This document shows, piece after piece, positions 16,617-24,785 of a stretch of DNA of 64,000 nt. A model generated the notes under the pieces. It was not told the origin of the DNA. It made no database searches and worked only from the letters and a program-made list of their open reading frames with translations. The position numbers and the translations under genes were made by a program. This DNA comes from an uncultured Lacticaseibacillus sp. (GTDB taxonomy: Bacteria; Bacillota; Bacilli; Lactobacillales; Lactobacillaceae). The number at the start of each line of letters is the position of its first letter. The stretch's first letter is position 1. The stretch is taken from positions 1 through 64,000 of the forward strand of contig CAKRNG010000004.1 in the NCBI GenBank assembly GCA_934370925.1, written 5' to 3'.

Positions 16617-16730
16617 CACAGAGCGGTGCGTCCCGGGAACTTTTGAGCATTAGCGTAGAATTGGAGGAGGTGGTTTACCACCGCAGTCGATTCTGGGCTA
16701 AGCGGAAAAAGTTGGGATGCAGAGCTCGAC
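16617..16730. repeat. C-family long hairpin, copy C1
   Basis: CACAGAGCGGTGCGTCCCGG at the left and GGGATGCAGAGCTCGAC at the right pair imperfectly; inner arms AGAATTGGAGGAGGTGGT / ACCACCGCAGTCGATTCT fold to a long hairpin. It is inserted between the end of A2 (GCGCGAC) and a B-like stretch starting TATGATTTAACGTTCGTG (16731-16765), which in copies elsewhere is contiguous with A. CGAC stands at both borders. Confidence 0.85.
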
Positions 16731-16787
16731 TATGATTTAACGTTCGTGCACTTTGAACATACGGTGGCAGCCTCAGTCACTTTCAGT

Positions 16788-16840
16788 ACAAACAAGAGCC
16801 ACGGAAATCCTGTGTTGGATTTTCGTGGCTCTTGTTTGTT
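16788..16840. terminator. Strong hairpin before xseA
   Basis: ACAAACAAGAGCCACGGAAA pairs with TTTTCGTGGCTCTTGTTTGT around TCCTGTGTTGGA; about 23 pairs. T-rich after it. Probably ends the efp-nusB transcript. The remainder of 16841-17004 carries no gene; TATGAT at 16946-16951 may be the xseA -10 box. Confidence 0.75.
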
Positions 16841-17004
16841 TGTTCTTTGGCGTATATGTTTGGTGCGGTTACTTTTTCAAATGGTAAGGGGAAATGCAAA
16901 ATCATTGCGTAATTTACTAAAGAACAGGCTAAATGGTGCTGGGGATATGATACAGTTATAGCATTGGAATCATTGCGGCGATAGAAAGGTCGGGGAATTA
17001 GCGA

Positions 17005-18354
17005 ATGGCACCAAGCGATTATTTGACGGTTACAGCGTTGACCACATACATTGCGCGTAAGTTCAGTAATGACCCCTACATGCAGAAGGTTTACGTGGCA
17101 GGTGAGGTGTCGAACTTCAGACAACGGCCTGGACACCAATACTTTACCCTGAAGGACGACGGGGCAAAGGTGAACGTGGCGATGTTTAAGGGCGCGTTTA
17201 CCAAAGTGAAGTTTAAGCTCGAAGACGGGATGCGTGTACTTGCAGTGGGCCGAATTGGGGTCTATCCGCCAAGCGGCAATTACCAGATGACCATTGAACG
17301 TCTGGAGCCAGATGGGGTTGGTGCCCTTTACGCGGCGTTTCAGCAGTTGAATGAGAATCTGCAAAAGGAAGGCCTGTATAACCTTCATAACCAATGGCCA
17401 CTGCGTCAATATCCAGAACGGGTCGCGGTAATTACGAGCCCAAGTGGTGCGGTGATTCAGGATATCATGACAACCGTTCATCGGCGATATCCACAGCTGG
17501 CCCTCACGTTGTTTCCCGCCCAAGTACAGGGGACGGCAGCTGCGGATGACTTGGTTCGGCAATTAGAAAATGTTGATCGTTTTGGCGGCTTTGACGCGGT
17601 AATCATTGGTCGTGGTGGGGGTTCAATCGAAGACTTGTGGCCGTTCAATGAAGAACGTGTTGCGCGGGCGATGGCGGCGATGCATATCCCTGTTATTTCT
17701 TCGGTGGGCCACGAAACGGACGTCACGATTGCGGATTACGTTGCCGATTATCGCGCGGCGACCCCAACAGCCGCTGCTGAGTACGTCACACCGGTTACTG
17801 CGGTACAAGCGGTGCAGAACGTTCAGAAGTTGGCGGCGCGACTAACACGAGCGGAAACAACGAATTTGCAGCATGTGCGGGCGCGTTTGGATCGTGCGCG
17901 CACGAGTGTGATGCTGACGCAACCTGATCGGCTGTACGATAACTACCTGCAGCGGGTGGACCAACTTCGGATGCGTCTTGGTGGAACTGTGCCGCAACGT
18001 TTACAGCAGACGAACCGGCAATTGGACTATTTGACGCGTCGTCTGGCGCATACACAACTTGCAACGCGGTTAACGAGCCTGCAACAGCGCGTGTTGACCC
18101 TACAGGAGCGTAATGAGACTGCGGTAACAACCCTGTTAACCGCAAAGCGGCACCAGTTCCAAGTTGAAACGGAAGCGCTGGACCACCTCAGCCCGCTGAA
18201 GACGATGGCGCGTGGTTATTCGTTCGTGACGGATGATCAGGGGGACTTAGCACCATCCGTAACGCGTTTTGCTTCTGGAGATGAGATTACGGTTCACCTT
18301 CAGGACGGTCAGGTGAGTGCAACCGTAACGGATGTGCACAAAAACGAGCAATAA
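17005..18354 (+). CDS. xseA: Exodeoxyribonuclease VII large subunit
   Basis: Catalytic subunit of ExoVII, which degrades single-stranded DNA in both directions to short oligonucleotides. The 449 residues comprise an N-terminal OB fold (about 5-100), the catalytic domain with AVITSPSGAVIQDI, IIGRGGGSIEDLWPFN and ISSVGHETDVTIADYVAD, and a long coiled-coil C-terminal part for XseB binding. It starts a tight run xseA-xseB-ispA-tlyA. Confidence 0.97.
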   Translation: MAPSDYLTVTALTTYIARKFSNDPYMQKVYVAGEVSNFRQRPGHQYFTLKDDGAKVNVAMFKGAFTKVKFKLEDGMRVLAVGRIGVYPPSGNYQMTIERLEPDGVGALYAAFQQLNENLQKEGLYNLHNQWPLRQYPERVAVITSPSGAVIQDIMTTVHRRYPQLALTLFPAQVQGTAAADDLVRQLENVDRFGGFDAVIIGRGGGSIEDLWPFNEERVARAMAAMHIPVISSVGHETDVTIADYVADYRAATPTAAAEYVTPVTAVQAVQNVQKLAARLTRAETTNLQHVRARLDRARTSVMLTQPDRLYDNYLQRVDQLRMRLGGTVPQRLQQTNRQLDYLTRRLAHTQLATRLTSLQQRVLTLQERNETAVTTLLTAKRHQFQVETEALDHLSPLKTMARGYSFVTDDQGDLAPSVTRFASGDEITVHLQDGQVSATVTDVHKNEQ

Positions 18355-18397
18355 ATCCCGTATCGCATCGCATCGCGTCGGGTAGTGGAGGATAGAA

Positions 18398-18628
18398 ATG
18401 GCTGAAACGAAACCAACTTTTGAAGAGAACTTGCAGCAATTGGAACAGATTGTGAACCAGCTAGAAAAGGGTGATGTGCCACTTGAACAGGCAATGAGCC
18501 AGTTTCAGGCGGGGGTTGTGCTTGCACAGCAACTAGATAAGACACTGAAGGAAGCTGAAGCAGCCGTTGCAAAAGTCATGACGGCGGATGGGGAGCTGAA
18601 AACCTTTGACCCAAACGAAAACGCTTAG
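18398..18628 (+). CDS. xseB: Exodeoxyribonuclease VII small subunit
   Basis: A 76-residue helical hairpin protein ([20 protein letters not shown], then [17 protein letters not shown]), typical of XseB, several copies of which wrap the XseA coiled coil. GGAGG stands before the ATG. Its 3' end overlaps the ispA start by 23 bases, indicating translational coupling. Confidence 0.95.
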   Translation: MAETKPTFEENLQQLEQIVNQLEKGDVPLEQAMSQFQAGVVLAQQLDKTLKEAEAAVAKVMTADGELKTFDPNENA

Positions 18629-19478
18629 TGAATTTGCGCAGTTAGTGGTGCCGGGGTGGCGTCGGTACATGGACGCTGAGTTAGGTGCAAGCCATGATGC
18701 CAACCTCGCCGAGGCAATGGCGTACTCGCTTGATGCGGGGGGCAAACGACTCCGCCCCCTCTTAGTGATGGCGACGGCAACAGCGTTAGGGGCAGACGTG
18801 GCACTTGCTTATCCTGCCGCGGCGGCGGTTGAATATGTGCACACTTATTCCTTGATTCATGATGATTTACCGGCGATGGATAATGCCCAACTTCGGCGTG
18901 GTCGGTTAACGAACCACGTCCAGTTTGACGAGGCGACAGCGATTCTCGCCGGCGATGCGCTACTCACGGACGCCTTTCGAATCGCGGCATCAGGGGCACT
19001 TCCGAGTGAGGCGAAGCTAAGGATTGTGCAAACGTTGGCGACGGCGGCAGGCTCGCCTGGAATGGTGTCAGGTCAGATGATGGACATGGCGGGAAGTCGT
19101 CATGCACTAACCCCTGTCCAATTGGCAGCACTTCATCGTCACAAAACGGGTGCCTTGTTACGCGCGGCAGTCAGCATGGGGGCCTCCGTTGCGCAAACGG
19201 ACGACCAAACGCGGACGGCGTTAGATCGTTTTGCGACCGCATTTGGATTAGGCTTTCAGATAAAGGATGACATTGAAGACGTCACAGTTGCCGCCAGTGA
19301 GCTTGGTAAAACGAGTGGTCAGGATGCCGCAAATGCCAAAACAACCTATGTTGCCCTTTACGGTTTGGATGGTGCAAGGGCACGACTGGCGGAACAATAT
19401 CAGATTGCAAAAGCGGCACTGGCCCAAGTGGCGGCGGATACATCTGTGTTGACGGCAATCGCTGATTATTTAGCGTAA
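18606..19478 (+). CDS. ispA: Polyprenyl (farnesyl/geranyl) diphosphate synthase
   Basis: Makes farnesyl or geranylgeranyl diphosphate from DMAPP and IPP, feeding undecaprenyl phosphate and quinone pathways. The first Asp-rich motif is in [18 protein letters not shown] and the second in [10 protein letters not shown] (DDIED rather than the more usual DDILD). 290 residues from TTG 18606, which lies inside xseB; GGGGAG ends 10 bases upstream. An alternative is GTG 18648; TTG gives the better family length. Confidence 0.92.
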   Translation: MTQTKTLSEFAQLVVPGWRRYMDAELGASHDANLAEAMAYSLDAGGKRLRPLLVMATATALGADVALAYPAAAAVEYVHTYSLIHDDLPAMDNAQLRRGRLTNHVQFDEATAILAGDALLTDAFRIAASGALPSEAKLRIVQTLATAAGSPGMVSGQMMDMAGSRHALTPVQLAALHRHKTGALLRAAVSMGASVAQTDDQTRTALDRFATAFGLGFQIKDDIEDVTVAASELGKTSGQDAANAKTTYVALYGLDGARARLAEQYQIAKAALAQVAADTSVLTAIADYLA

Positions 19479-19492
19479 GAGAGGATTAAGTA

Positions 19493-20302
19493 GTGAAAGA
19501 ACGAGTAGATGTATTGGCGGTAGGTCAGGGCCTGTTTGCATCCCGCGAACAAGCAAAGCGTGCCATTATGGCCGGTGAAGTGTATGACCAGAACAATGAG
19601 CGTTTAGACAAACCGGGCGTTAAGATAGCGGCTGACAGCGAATTGCACGTGAAGGGGAAGAAACTACCTTACGTGAGTCGGGGTGGCTTGAAACTGGCAA
19701 AAGCCCTTGAAAGTTTCGATATTGATGTAACGGACCAAACCGTTTTGGATATTGGTTCCAGCACGGGTGGCTTTACGGATGTGTGCTTGCAAAAAGGCGC
19801 CAAACAAGTATACGCACTCGATGTCGGAACCAACCAACTTGTTTGGAAACTTCGTAGCGATGAACGGGTTCACGTGATGGAACAAACCAATTTCCGTTAC
19901 GCGAAGCCAGAAGACTTTACGTACGGCCAGGTTGAGTTTGCCGTGACGGACGTGTCGTTCATTTCACTCAAACTAATTTTGCCACCCCTGCGCGCAATTC
20001 TGGCACAGGATGGTTATGCGGTCGCACTTATTAAGCCACAGTTTGAAGCTGGACCGGAAAACGTGGGGAAGCACGGAATTGTGAAGGATCCAAAGGTGCA
20101 CCGTCAAGTCCTTGAGAATATCTTGGGTGCGGCCGTTGCTGATGGGTATACGGTTCGCGGCCTTGATTTCTCGCCAATTAAGGGTGGAGAAGGAAATATC
20201 GAATTCCTCGTTTGGCTTCAGAATACAGGTGACGGAGCCGAAATTACGGCTGAAGTCGACGTTGAGGCCGTTTTGAACGCAGCACACGGGACGCTTGATT
20301 AG
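19493..20302 (+). CDS. tlyA: TlyA family rRNA 2'-O-methyltransferase (YqxC)
   Basis: The 269-residue protein has an N-terminal S4 RNA-binding domain (KERVDVLAVGQGLFASREQA, to about 60) and an FtsJ-type Rossmann methyltransferase domain with VLDIGSSTGGFTDV as the SAM motif and VTDVSFISLK. Family members methylate 16S/23S rRNA ribose; earlier annotations as hemolysin are historic. It starts at GTG 19493 with AGAGGA upstream. Its TAG stop is also the first three bases of the C-family repeat unit that follows. Confidence 0.93.
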   Translation: MKERVDVLAVGQGLFASREQAKRAIMAGEVYDQNNERLDKPGVKIAADSELHVKGKKLPYVSRGGLKLAKALESFDIDVTDQTVLDIGSSTGGFTDVCLQKGAKQVYALDVGTNQLVWKLRSDERVHVMEQTNFRYAKPEDFTYGQVEFAVTDVSFISLKLILPPLRAILAQDGYAVALIKPQFEAGPENVGKHGIVKDPKVHRQVLENILGAAVADGYTVRGLDFSPIKGGEGNIEFLVWLQNTGDGAEITAEVDVEAVLNAAHGTLD

Positions 20303-20304
20303 AA

Positions 20305-20422
20305 CACAGAGCAGAACATCCCGGGAGCTTTTGAGCATTAGCATAGAATTGACGGAGGTGGTGGGCTTACCACCGCAGTCGATTCTGGGCTAAGCGGAAA
20401 AAGTTGGGATGTGGCGCTCGAC
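20305..20422. repeat. C-family long hairpin, copy C2
   Basis: CACAGAGCAGAACATCCCGG at the left, GGGATGTGGCGCTCGAC at the right, inner arms TAGAATTGACGGAGGTGGT / ACCACCGCAGTCGATTCT. Compared with C1, pairs change on both sides (for example TGCGTCCC/GGGATGCA to AACATCCC/GGGATGTG). It starts at the tlyA stop and is the first unit of a tandem series. Confidence 0.85.
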
Positions 20423-20430
20423 TAAAAAAA

Positions 20431-20544
20431 CAGAGCGGCGCAAAACGGGTAGAAGGTGAGGATTAACGTGAAACAAGCGTTGGGGTGTTCTTCCCAAGCG
20501 ATTGTTTCGGGTTAACCGGAAGCTTCTGTTTTGCAGAGCTCGAC
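20431..20544. repeat. C-family long hairpin with a different core, copy C3
   Basis: Borders are those of the C family (CAGAGCGGCGC at left, GCAGAGCTCGAC at right), but the core is unrelated to C1/C2: GGATTAACGTGAAACAAGCG pairs with CGATTGTTTCGGGTTAACC, with TTGGG / CCCAA at the tip. It follows C2 directly. Confidence 0.8.
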
Positions 20545-20548
20545 TAGA

Positions 20549-20574
20549 ACACAGAGCGGCGCAAAACGGGTAGA
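20549..20574. repeat. Truncated C-family unit C4
   Basis: CACAGAGCGGCGCAAAACGG is identical to the left arm of C3, but the right arm is absent; the A-family relative A3 begins 10 bases later. Confidence 0.7.
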
Positions 20575-20583
20575 ATATAACAT

Positions 20584-20692
20584 CTGTGTGTGTTTGACTT
20601 TAGCCTCAATATACAAAGCAGTCCCGATAAAAATCCTGTACTTAGGATTTTTGTCGGGACTAACTTGTATACGGGGCTGCAGATAGACACAG
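20584..20692. repeat. Diverged A-family hairpin, copy A3
   Basis: Same size and plan as A1 (CTGTGT / ACACAG outside, ATACAAAGCAGTCCCGA / TCGGGACTAACTTGTAT, apex AAAAATCC-TGTACTT-AGGATTTTT) with many changes. Together C2-C4 and A3 fill the 550 base gap between tlyA and argR. Confidence 0.75.
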
Positions 20693-20748
20693 GCCACCTC
20701 TTTACGAAATTTTATTGAAAATCTTCCCTGAAGTGCCATGGCTTATTC

Positions 20749-20785
20749 ATGCATAATGGGGGCATAAATGGTAAACTTTATGCAT
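20749..20785 (+). promoter_or_regulatory. Inverted repeat upstream of argR, possible ARG box region
   Basis: ATGCATAA (20749-20756) and TTATGCAT (20778-20785) form an inverted repeat 22 bases apart, with another GCATAA at 20762. Its place 68 bases before argR and its TNTGCATA-like half sites suggest an operator, perhaps for ArgR itself. No match to a strict ARG box consensus was proven. Confidence 0.4.
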
Positions 20786-20852
20786 GTGCAATGATGCAAT
20801 CGTGGGGATAGAAACCTAAGAGACCGCGATATAACAATTCGGAGGTTATGTT

Positions 20853-21302
20853 ATGCCAAAACAAACGCGCCATGAAATTATTCGTTCCATTCTGACCAGC
20901 CACGTGGTGGAAACGCAGGAACAACTCGTTGATTATTTAGCTGCTGCCGACGTGGACGTCACCCAGGCGACCGTCTCGCGGGACATTAAGGAAATGGCAT
21001 TGGTCAAGGTGCCAATTGAAGCTGGACGCTACCGCTACAGTATGCCAATCGCCCGAACGGAGAGTGCGGGGAAGGGTGATCGCGTGATTGCTGCCGCTTT
21101 GAAGAATGTTGACACGCAGGACAAATTTGTGAGTCTTGAATTAACGCCAGGGAGCGGTCCTGCAGTTGCGAACCTGATTCAGTCACACAAGGACGACCGA
21201 ATTTTTGCCGTTGTGCCAACGGATGCGAATATTTTGATAATTGTTCGTTCGACAAAGGCAGCAGAAGAAATTACGTCTGAATTACGGATGTTGTTGAATT
21301 AA
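20853..21302 (+). CDS. argR: Arginine repressor ArgR
   Basis: A 149-residue ArgR/AhrC family regulator: winged helix (HEIIRSILTSHVVETQEQLV, TQATVSRDIKEMALVKV) and a C-terminal oligomer/arginine domain with LTPGSGPAVANLI. In Bacilli this gene lies before recN and controls arginine synthesis and breakdown. GGAGG stands 8 bases before the ATG. No arginine structural genes are in the window. Confidence 0.95.
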   Translation: MPKQTRHEIIRSILTSHVVETQEQLVDYLAAADVDVTQATVSRDIKEMALVKVPIEAGRYRYSMPIARTESAGKGDRVIAAALKNVDTQDKFVSLELTPGSGPAVANLIQSHKDDRIFAVVPTDANILIIVRSTKAAEEITSELRMLLN

Positions 21303-21325
21303 CCACATGGGACGGAGTGTCGCAA

Positions 21326-23029
21326 ATGTTACAGGAATTAGTCATTCATGATTTTGCCATTATTGAATCGCTGGATTTAAGCTTCGAGCGGGGCATGACG
21401 GCGTTGACGGGTGAAACAGGGGCCGGGAAGTCCATCATCATTGACGCCGTGTCGTTGCTTGCGGGCGCGCGCGGTTCCAGCGAATTTATCCGGACGGGTG
21501 CGAAGAAGGCCACGCTGCAAGGAATGTTTTATGCGGCCGATAACCCACATACGAAGGCTGTGCTGGTTAGCTATGACTTGGATTTGGACGCGGGCCAGGT
21601 GCTTCTTGAACGCGATTTGTACACAAATGGGCGTAACGTCTGCCGGATTAACGGCCAGCTGGTGAACACCAGTACGCTACGGGCGGTGGGCGAAACCTTA
21701 GTGGACATTCATGGCCAGAACGAACACCAGGAGTTGACGCGACCGGAAAGTCACGTGCACTTGCTGGATCAGTTTGGCGGTGAACCCGTTAAAGCCATTT
21801 TGCAAGCGTACAAATCCGTTTTTGACACGTACCAGACCCGCGCGGCGGCCCTGCGTAAGAAAAATGCCAACGAACAGGAGTGGGCACAGCGTCTAGACAT
21901 GCTTCGGTTTCAGGTTGATGAGATTGCGGCAGCGAATCTAACCCCAACGCTCGAAGATGAGCTGGAGGCGGAACATGAGCGATTGGCAAACTTTCAGCGG
22001 ATTCAAGAAAGTTTGGGAATTTCTTATGGAGCGCTGAGCGGGGAGGAATTCAACCCGCTGGATGCTATCGGAACGGCGCAGGCCACGATGGCGGATATTG
22101 CGCATTTAGACCCCGCGTACGCGGATATTGCGGAGAGCATTGCGGGTGCTTACTATGCCTTGCAGGATGCGCAGACCGACCTGTCACGGCAAATAGATAA
22201 TTTGGAATGGGATGCAGATCGACTAAACGCGGTTGAAACACAACTTGATGAACTTCAACAATTACGCCGCAAATATGGAGACGCGTTGACGGACGTTATT
22301 GCTTACGGCCAGAATGCAGAGCAGGAATTGGCTGGGATGGAAGCAACAGAAGCCGATGCTTCTGGGTTGGAAGAACAAGTGGCCGCATTGCGTGATGAGT
22401 TGATTGGGTTAGGGCAGAAGTTGACGACGGCGCGACACGAAGCCGCGCACCGGTTGGAAGATGCCGTTCACGGTCAGTTGAAGGCACTTTACATGGCGAA
22501 AACTGTTTTCAGTGTGCACTTTGCGTCGGTGAACGACAATCAATATGATGCAACTGGGCACGACTTGATTGAGTTCTATATTCAACCAAATCCGGGCGAA
22601 CGCGCGCAACCACTTGCAAAAATTGCGAGTGGGGGGGAACTATCCCGAATTATGCTGGCGCTTAAGACCATCTTTGCGGAGTCAGATGGTGTAACGAGTA
22701 TTATCTTCGATGAAGTGGATACAGGCGTTTCGGGACGGGTTGCGCAGGCAATTGCGAACAAAATCGTGACGATTGCACATCAGTCGCAGGTGCTGTGTAT
22801 TACGCACCTGCCGCAAGTGGCCGCAATGGCAAACCACGAGTACAAGATTCGTAAGGCGGTGATGGATGGTCGCACCCAGACGACCGTGACCCCGCTTGAT
22901 GAGACGGCCCGTGTGGATGAATTAGCACGGATGCTCGCGGGGGAAGAAATTACGCCATTGACCTTACAACACGCCCAGGAACTGTTAAAAATGGCGGATG
23001 AAACACGCAAAAAGTTAGCAATTGATTAG
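21326..23029 (+). CDS. recN: DNA repair protein RecN
   Basis: An SMC-like ATPase for double-strand break repair. 567 residues: N-terminal ATPase half with TGETGAGKSIIIDAV (Walker A), a coiled-coil middle (about 160-360), and the C-terminal half with IASGGELSRIMLALK (signature) and SIIFDEVDTGVSG (Walker B). GTG 21317 is in frame, but ACGGAG at 21312-21317 fits ATG 21326. It follows argR by 23 bases. I see no LexA box before it, so it depends on the argR promoter. Confidence 0.95.
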   Translation: MLQELVIHDFAIIESLDLSFERGMTALTGETGAGKSIIIDAVSLLAGARGSSEFIRTGAKKATLQGMFYAADNPHTKAVLVSYDLDLDAGQVLLERDLYTNGRNVCRINGQLVNTSTLRAVGETLVDIHGQNEHQELTRPESHVHLLDQFGGEPVKAILQAYKSVFDTYQTRAAALRKKNANEQEWAQRLDMLRFQVDEIAAANLTPTLEDELEAEHERLANFQRIQESLGISYGALSGEEFNPLDAIGTAQATMADIAHLDPAYADIAESIAGAYYALQDAQTDLSRQIDNLEWDADRLNAVETQLDELQQLRRKYGDALTDVIAYGQNAEQELAGMEATEADASGLEEQVAALRDELIGLGQKLTTARHEAAHRLEDAVHGQLKALYMAKTVFSVHFASVNDNQYDATGHDLIEFYIQPNPGERAQPLAKIASGGELSRIMLALKTIFAESDGVTSIIFDEVDTGVSGRVAQAIANKIVTIAHQSQVLCITHLPQVAAMANHEYKIRKAVMDGRTQTTVTPLDETARVDELARMLAGEEITPLTLQHAQELLKMADETRKKLAID

Positions 23030-23070
23030 CAATCGCGGGTCGGTCAGAAGATGACTTGAACGTGTACACA

Positions 23071-23119
23071 AAGAAGCGCACGTAGAAATTTCTAAGTGGA
23101 ATTTCTGCGTGCGCTTCTT
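23071..23119. terminator. Hairpin after recN
   Basis: AAGAAGCGCACGTAGAAATT pairs with AATTTCTGCGTGCGCTTCTT with a single wobble; loop TCTAAGTGG. It lies between convergent genes and has no T-run. The apical part is like that of the A family. Confidence 0.7.
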
Positions 23120-23161
23120 CGGTATGTGGGGGAAACGGCTGATTGAATATCGGTGGTTTAA

Positions 23162-23464
23162 TTATTTTAGTCGTTGAATAAAGGTACACTGATTCAGCGG
23201 AATGAGGTGGTCAATCTTTCCCTGCAAGTCATGGAGTAGGAACATGCCATCTCGGAGTTCGTGCGTGAAGTGGCCAACGAGTGGGTGTACCTGTTGCTTC
23301 ATGGTGACGGCAACGAGTAGATGCTGCTGAAGGGCGCGGTCAGCGAAGTAGTTCACCTGTGTTTGTGGCATTTTCAACTCGGGTTCGTCAATCGCGAAAA
23401 TTTGGCGGTATGAGGAACGGATTGTTTCTTCGACGCGTGCTAATGTGGTTTTCTGCATGTCCAT
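23162..23464 (-). CDS. YolD-like small protein under LexA control
   Basis: A 100-residue protein (MDMQKTTLARVEETIRSSYR at its start). The run from EPELKMPQTQVNYFADRALQ to KIDHLIPLNQCTFIQ fits my recall of the YolD-like family, whose genes often precede UV-damage DNA polymerases (UvrX, UmuC) in Firmicutes; here no polymerase gene is adjacent. GGGGG stands 9 bases before the ATG. The promoter contains two SOS boxes (separate entry). The family call is from pattern memory; SOS control is the stronger statement. Confidence 0.6.
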   Translation of the reverse strand: MDMQKTTLARVEETIRSSYRQIFAIDEPELKMPQTQVNYFADRALQQHLLVAVTMKQQVHPLVGHFTHELRDGMFLLHDLQGKIDHLIPLNQCTFIQRLK

Positions 23465-23477
23465 AATAATGAACCCC

Positions 23478-23528
23478 CGAACGTTTGTTTGATGAGTTCA
23501 TTATACGAACAAACGTTCTAATTTGCAA
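23478..23528 (-). promoter_or_regulatory. Promoter with two LexA (SOS) boxes
   Basis: Minus strand: TTGCAA (23523-23528), 17 bases, TATAAT (complement of 23500-23505). CGAACAAACGTTCT (23506-23519), which fits GAAC-N4-GTTC exactly, fills the spacer; CGAACGTTTGTTTG (23478-23491) has one mismatch in the second half and covers the start of transcription. LexA at either site would block RNA polymerase. Confidence 0.85.
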
Positions 23529-23643
23529 GGGGCGTGTGCAAGTTTTTTTGCGGCGTCCCGTGGCATTTTAGTTGGGCGTTGCAAAACTCGCAGCATACAG
23601 TGTGTGGGAATTAAACTGTACTGAGTAAGTCTATCCATGATAA

Positions 23644-23731
23644 GACAATTGCGCACAGGCGCAATTGTCCCGCCTGAAAAGGAAAGCTGTTATAGAAAAT
23701 CCTTGCACTGAAGCCCGTTTTAGCGCACAAT
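23644..23731 (+). promoter_or_regulatory. Hairpin and promoter before gmk
   Basis: GACAATTGCGC / GCGCAATTGTC (23644-23669) is a perfect 11-pair hairpin without T-run. Then TTGCAC (23703-23708), 17 bases, CACAAT (23726-23731) is a plausible gmk promoter. Nothing else is visible in 23529-23765. Confidence 0.5.
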
Positions 23732-23765
23732 GGATGGATACGTAGACAGATTGGGAGGATTCAAA

Positions 23766-24383
23766 ATGCCAGAACGGGGAATGTTAATCGTTCTGTCCGG
23801 ACCATCAGGTGTTGGTAAAGGTACAGTTCGCCAGGCAATGATGCAGTCCGGATTCCGAGACTTCAAATATTCCGTTTCAATGACAACGCGCCAGATGCGG
23901 CCAGGTGAAGTTGATGGGGTGGACTACTACTTCCGGACCAAGGAAGAATTTGAAGAGGAAATTGCGAGCGGAGGCATGCTGGAATATGCCCAGTACGTTG
24001 GCAATTATTACGGCACACCGCTTCGGTACGTCAACGAAACACTTGACCAAGGCCGTGATGTTTTACTTGAAATTGAAGTGAACGGCGCCATGCAGGTTCG
24101 CGCAAAGTGCCCAGATGCGGCCTTTATTTTCTTGACGCCCCCTGATCTGAGTGAGTTGAAACACCGCCTTGAAGGTCGAGGCACGGATGACTCAGAAACC
24201 ATCGAACGCCGTGTCCAAAAGGCGGTTGGCGAACTGAAGATGATGTCCAACTACGATTACGCCGTTGTGAACGACAAGGTTGACCTTGCCGTTGAGCGAA
24301 TTGAAGCCATCATCAAGAGTGAGCACTTGCGCGTTCAACGCGTACTCGAACACTACACTGAAATGCTGACACGAGGGAACTAA
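23766..24383 (+). CDS. gmk: Guanylate kinase
   Basis: Phosphorylates GMP and dGMP with ATP; also ties into (p)ppGpp control of GTP supply. 205 residues: P-loop [15 protein letters not shown]-binding [20 protein letters not shown], and lid [19 protein letters not shown]. The frame opens at 23730, but GGGAGG (23751-23756) serves ATG 23766. Followed by rpoZ after 28 bases, as in most Bacilli. Confidence 0.97.
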   Translation: MPERGMLIVLSGPSGVGKGTVRQAMMQSGFRDFKYSVSMTTRQMRPGEVDGVDYYFRTKEEFEEEIASGGMLEYAQYVGNYYGTPLRYVNETLDQGRDVLLEIEVNGAMQVRAKCPDAAFIFLTPPDLSELKHRLEGRGTDDSETIERRVQKAVGELKMMSNYDYAVVNDKVDLAVERIEAIIKSEHLRVQRVLEHYTEMLTRGN

Positions 24384-24411
24384 AACCCGTTTTAAAAAGG
24401 AGACTGCGACC

Positions 24412-24690
24412 ATGATTGTTTACCCATCTATTGATAAGTTGCTTGCAAATGTGCCATCCCGTTACTCACTGGCTGTCTTGGCTGCTAAGCGCGCCCACCA
24501 GCTCGAAGGCGACGCGATTCGCACGCTTTCTGAATACCAGTCACCACGGACAGTTGGCCAGGCACTTGAAGAAGTTGCTGCGGGCGACGTGATTATTGAT
24601 CCTGCTTCCAAGATGCTTGAACGCGATGCTGAACGTCTTGACCGTCAGGAAGATGTTGAACGTGCACGCGAAGACGATGGCGAAGCATAA
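24412..24690 (+). CDS. rpoZ: RNA polymerase omega subunit
   Basis: The 92-residue protein ([31 protein letters not shown]) is typical omega, which binds the beta-prime C-terminus and aids assembly. The tail after residue 65 is strongly acidic. AAAGGAG precedes the ATG. Confidence 0.96.
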   Translation: MIVYPSIDKLLANVPSRYSLAVLAAKRAHQLEGDAIRTLSEYQSPRTVGQALEEVAAGDVIIDPASKMLERDAERLDRQEDVERAREDDGEA

Positions 24691-24713
24691 TTAAGGTGCT
24701 TTTTTTAAGAAAG

Positions 24714-24750
24714 GACGGTGCGTTCCGAATTGGAGCAGCACCGTTTTTTT
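24714..24750 (+). terminator. gmk-rpoZ terminator
   Basis: ACGGTGC pairs with GCACCGT, with an inner TTCC/GGAG part, followed by seven T. Confidence 0.85.
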
Positions 24751-24785
24751 GTTAAGATAGATACCTAGTAGAAGGGGGTACGCTG

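Noticed and set aside
16783..17562. A 259-codon minus-strand frame over the start of xseA and the gap before it
   Set aside because: It runs through a hairpin repeat and opposite xseA; the product shows no domain and no start signal, so it is not a lost folD.
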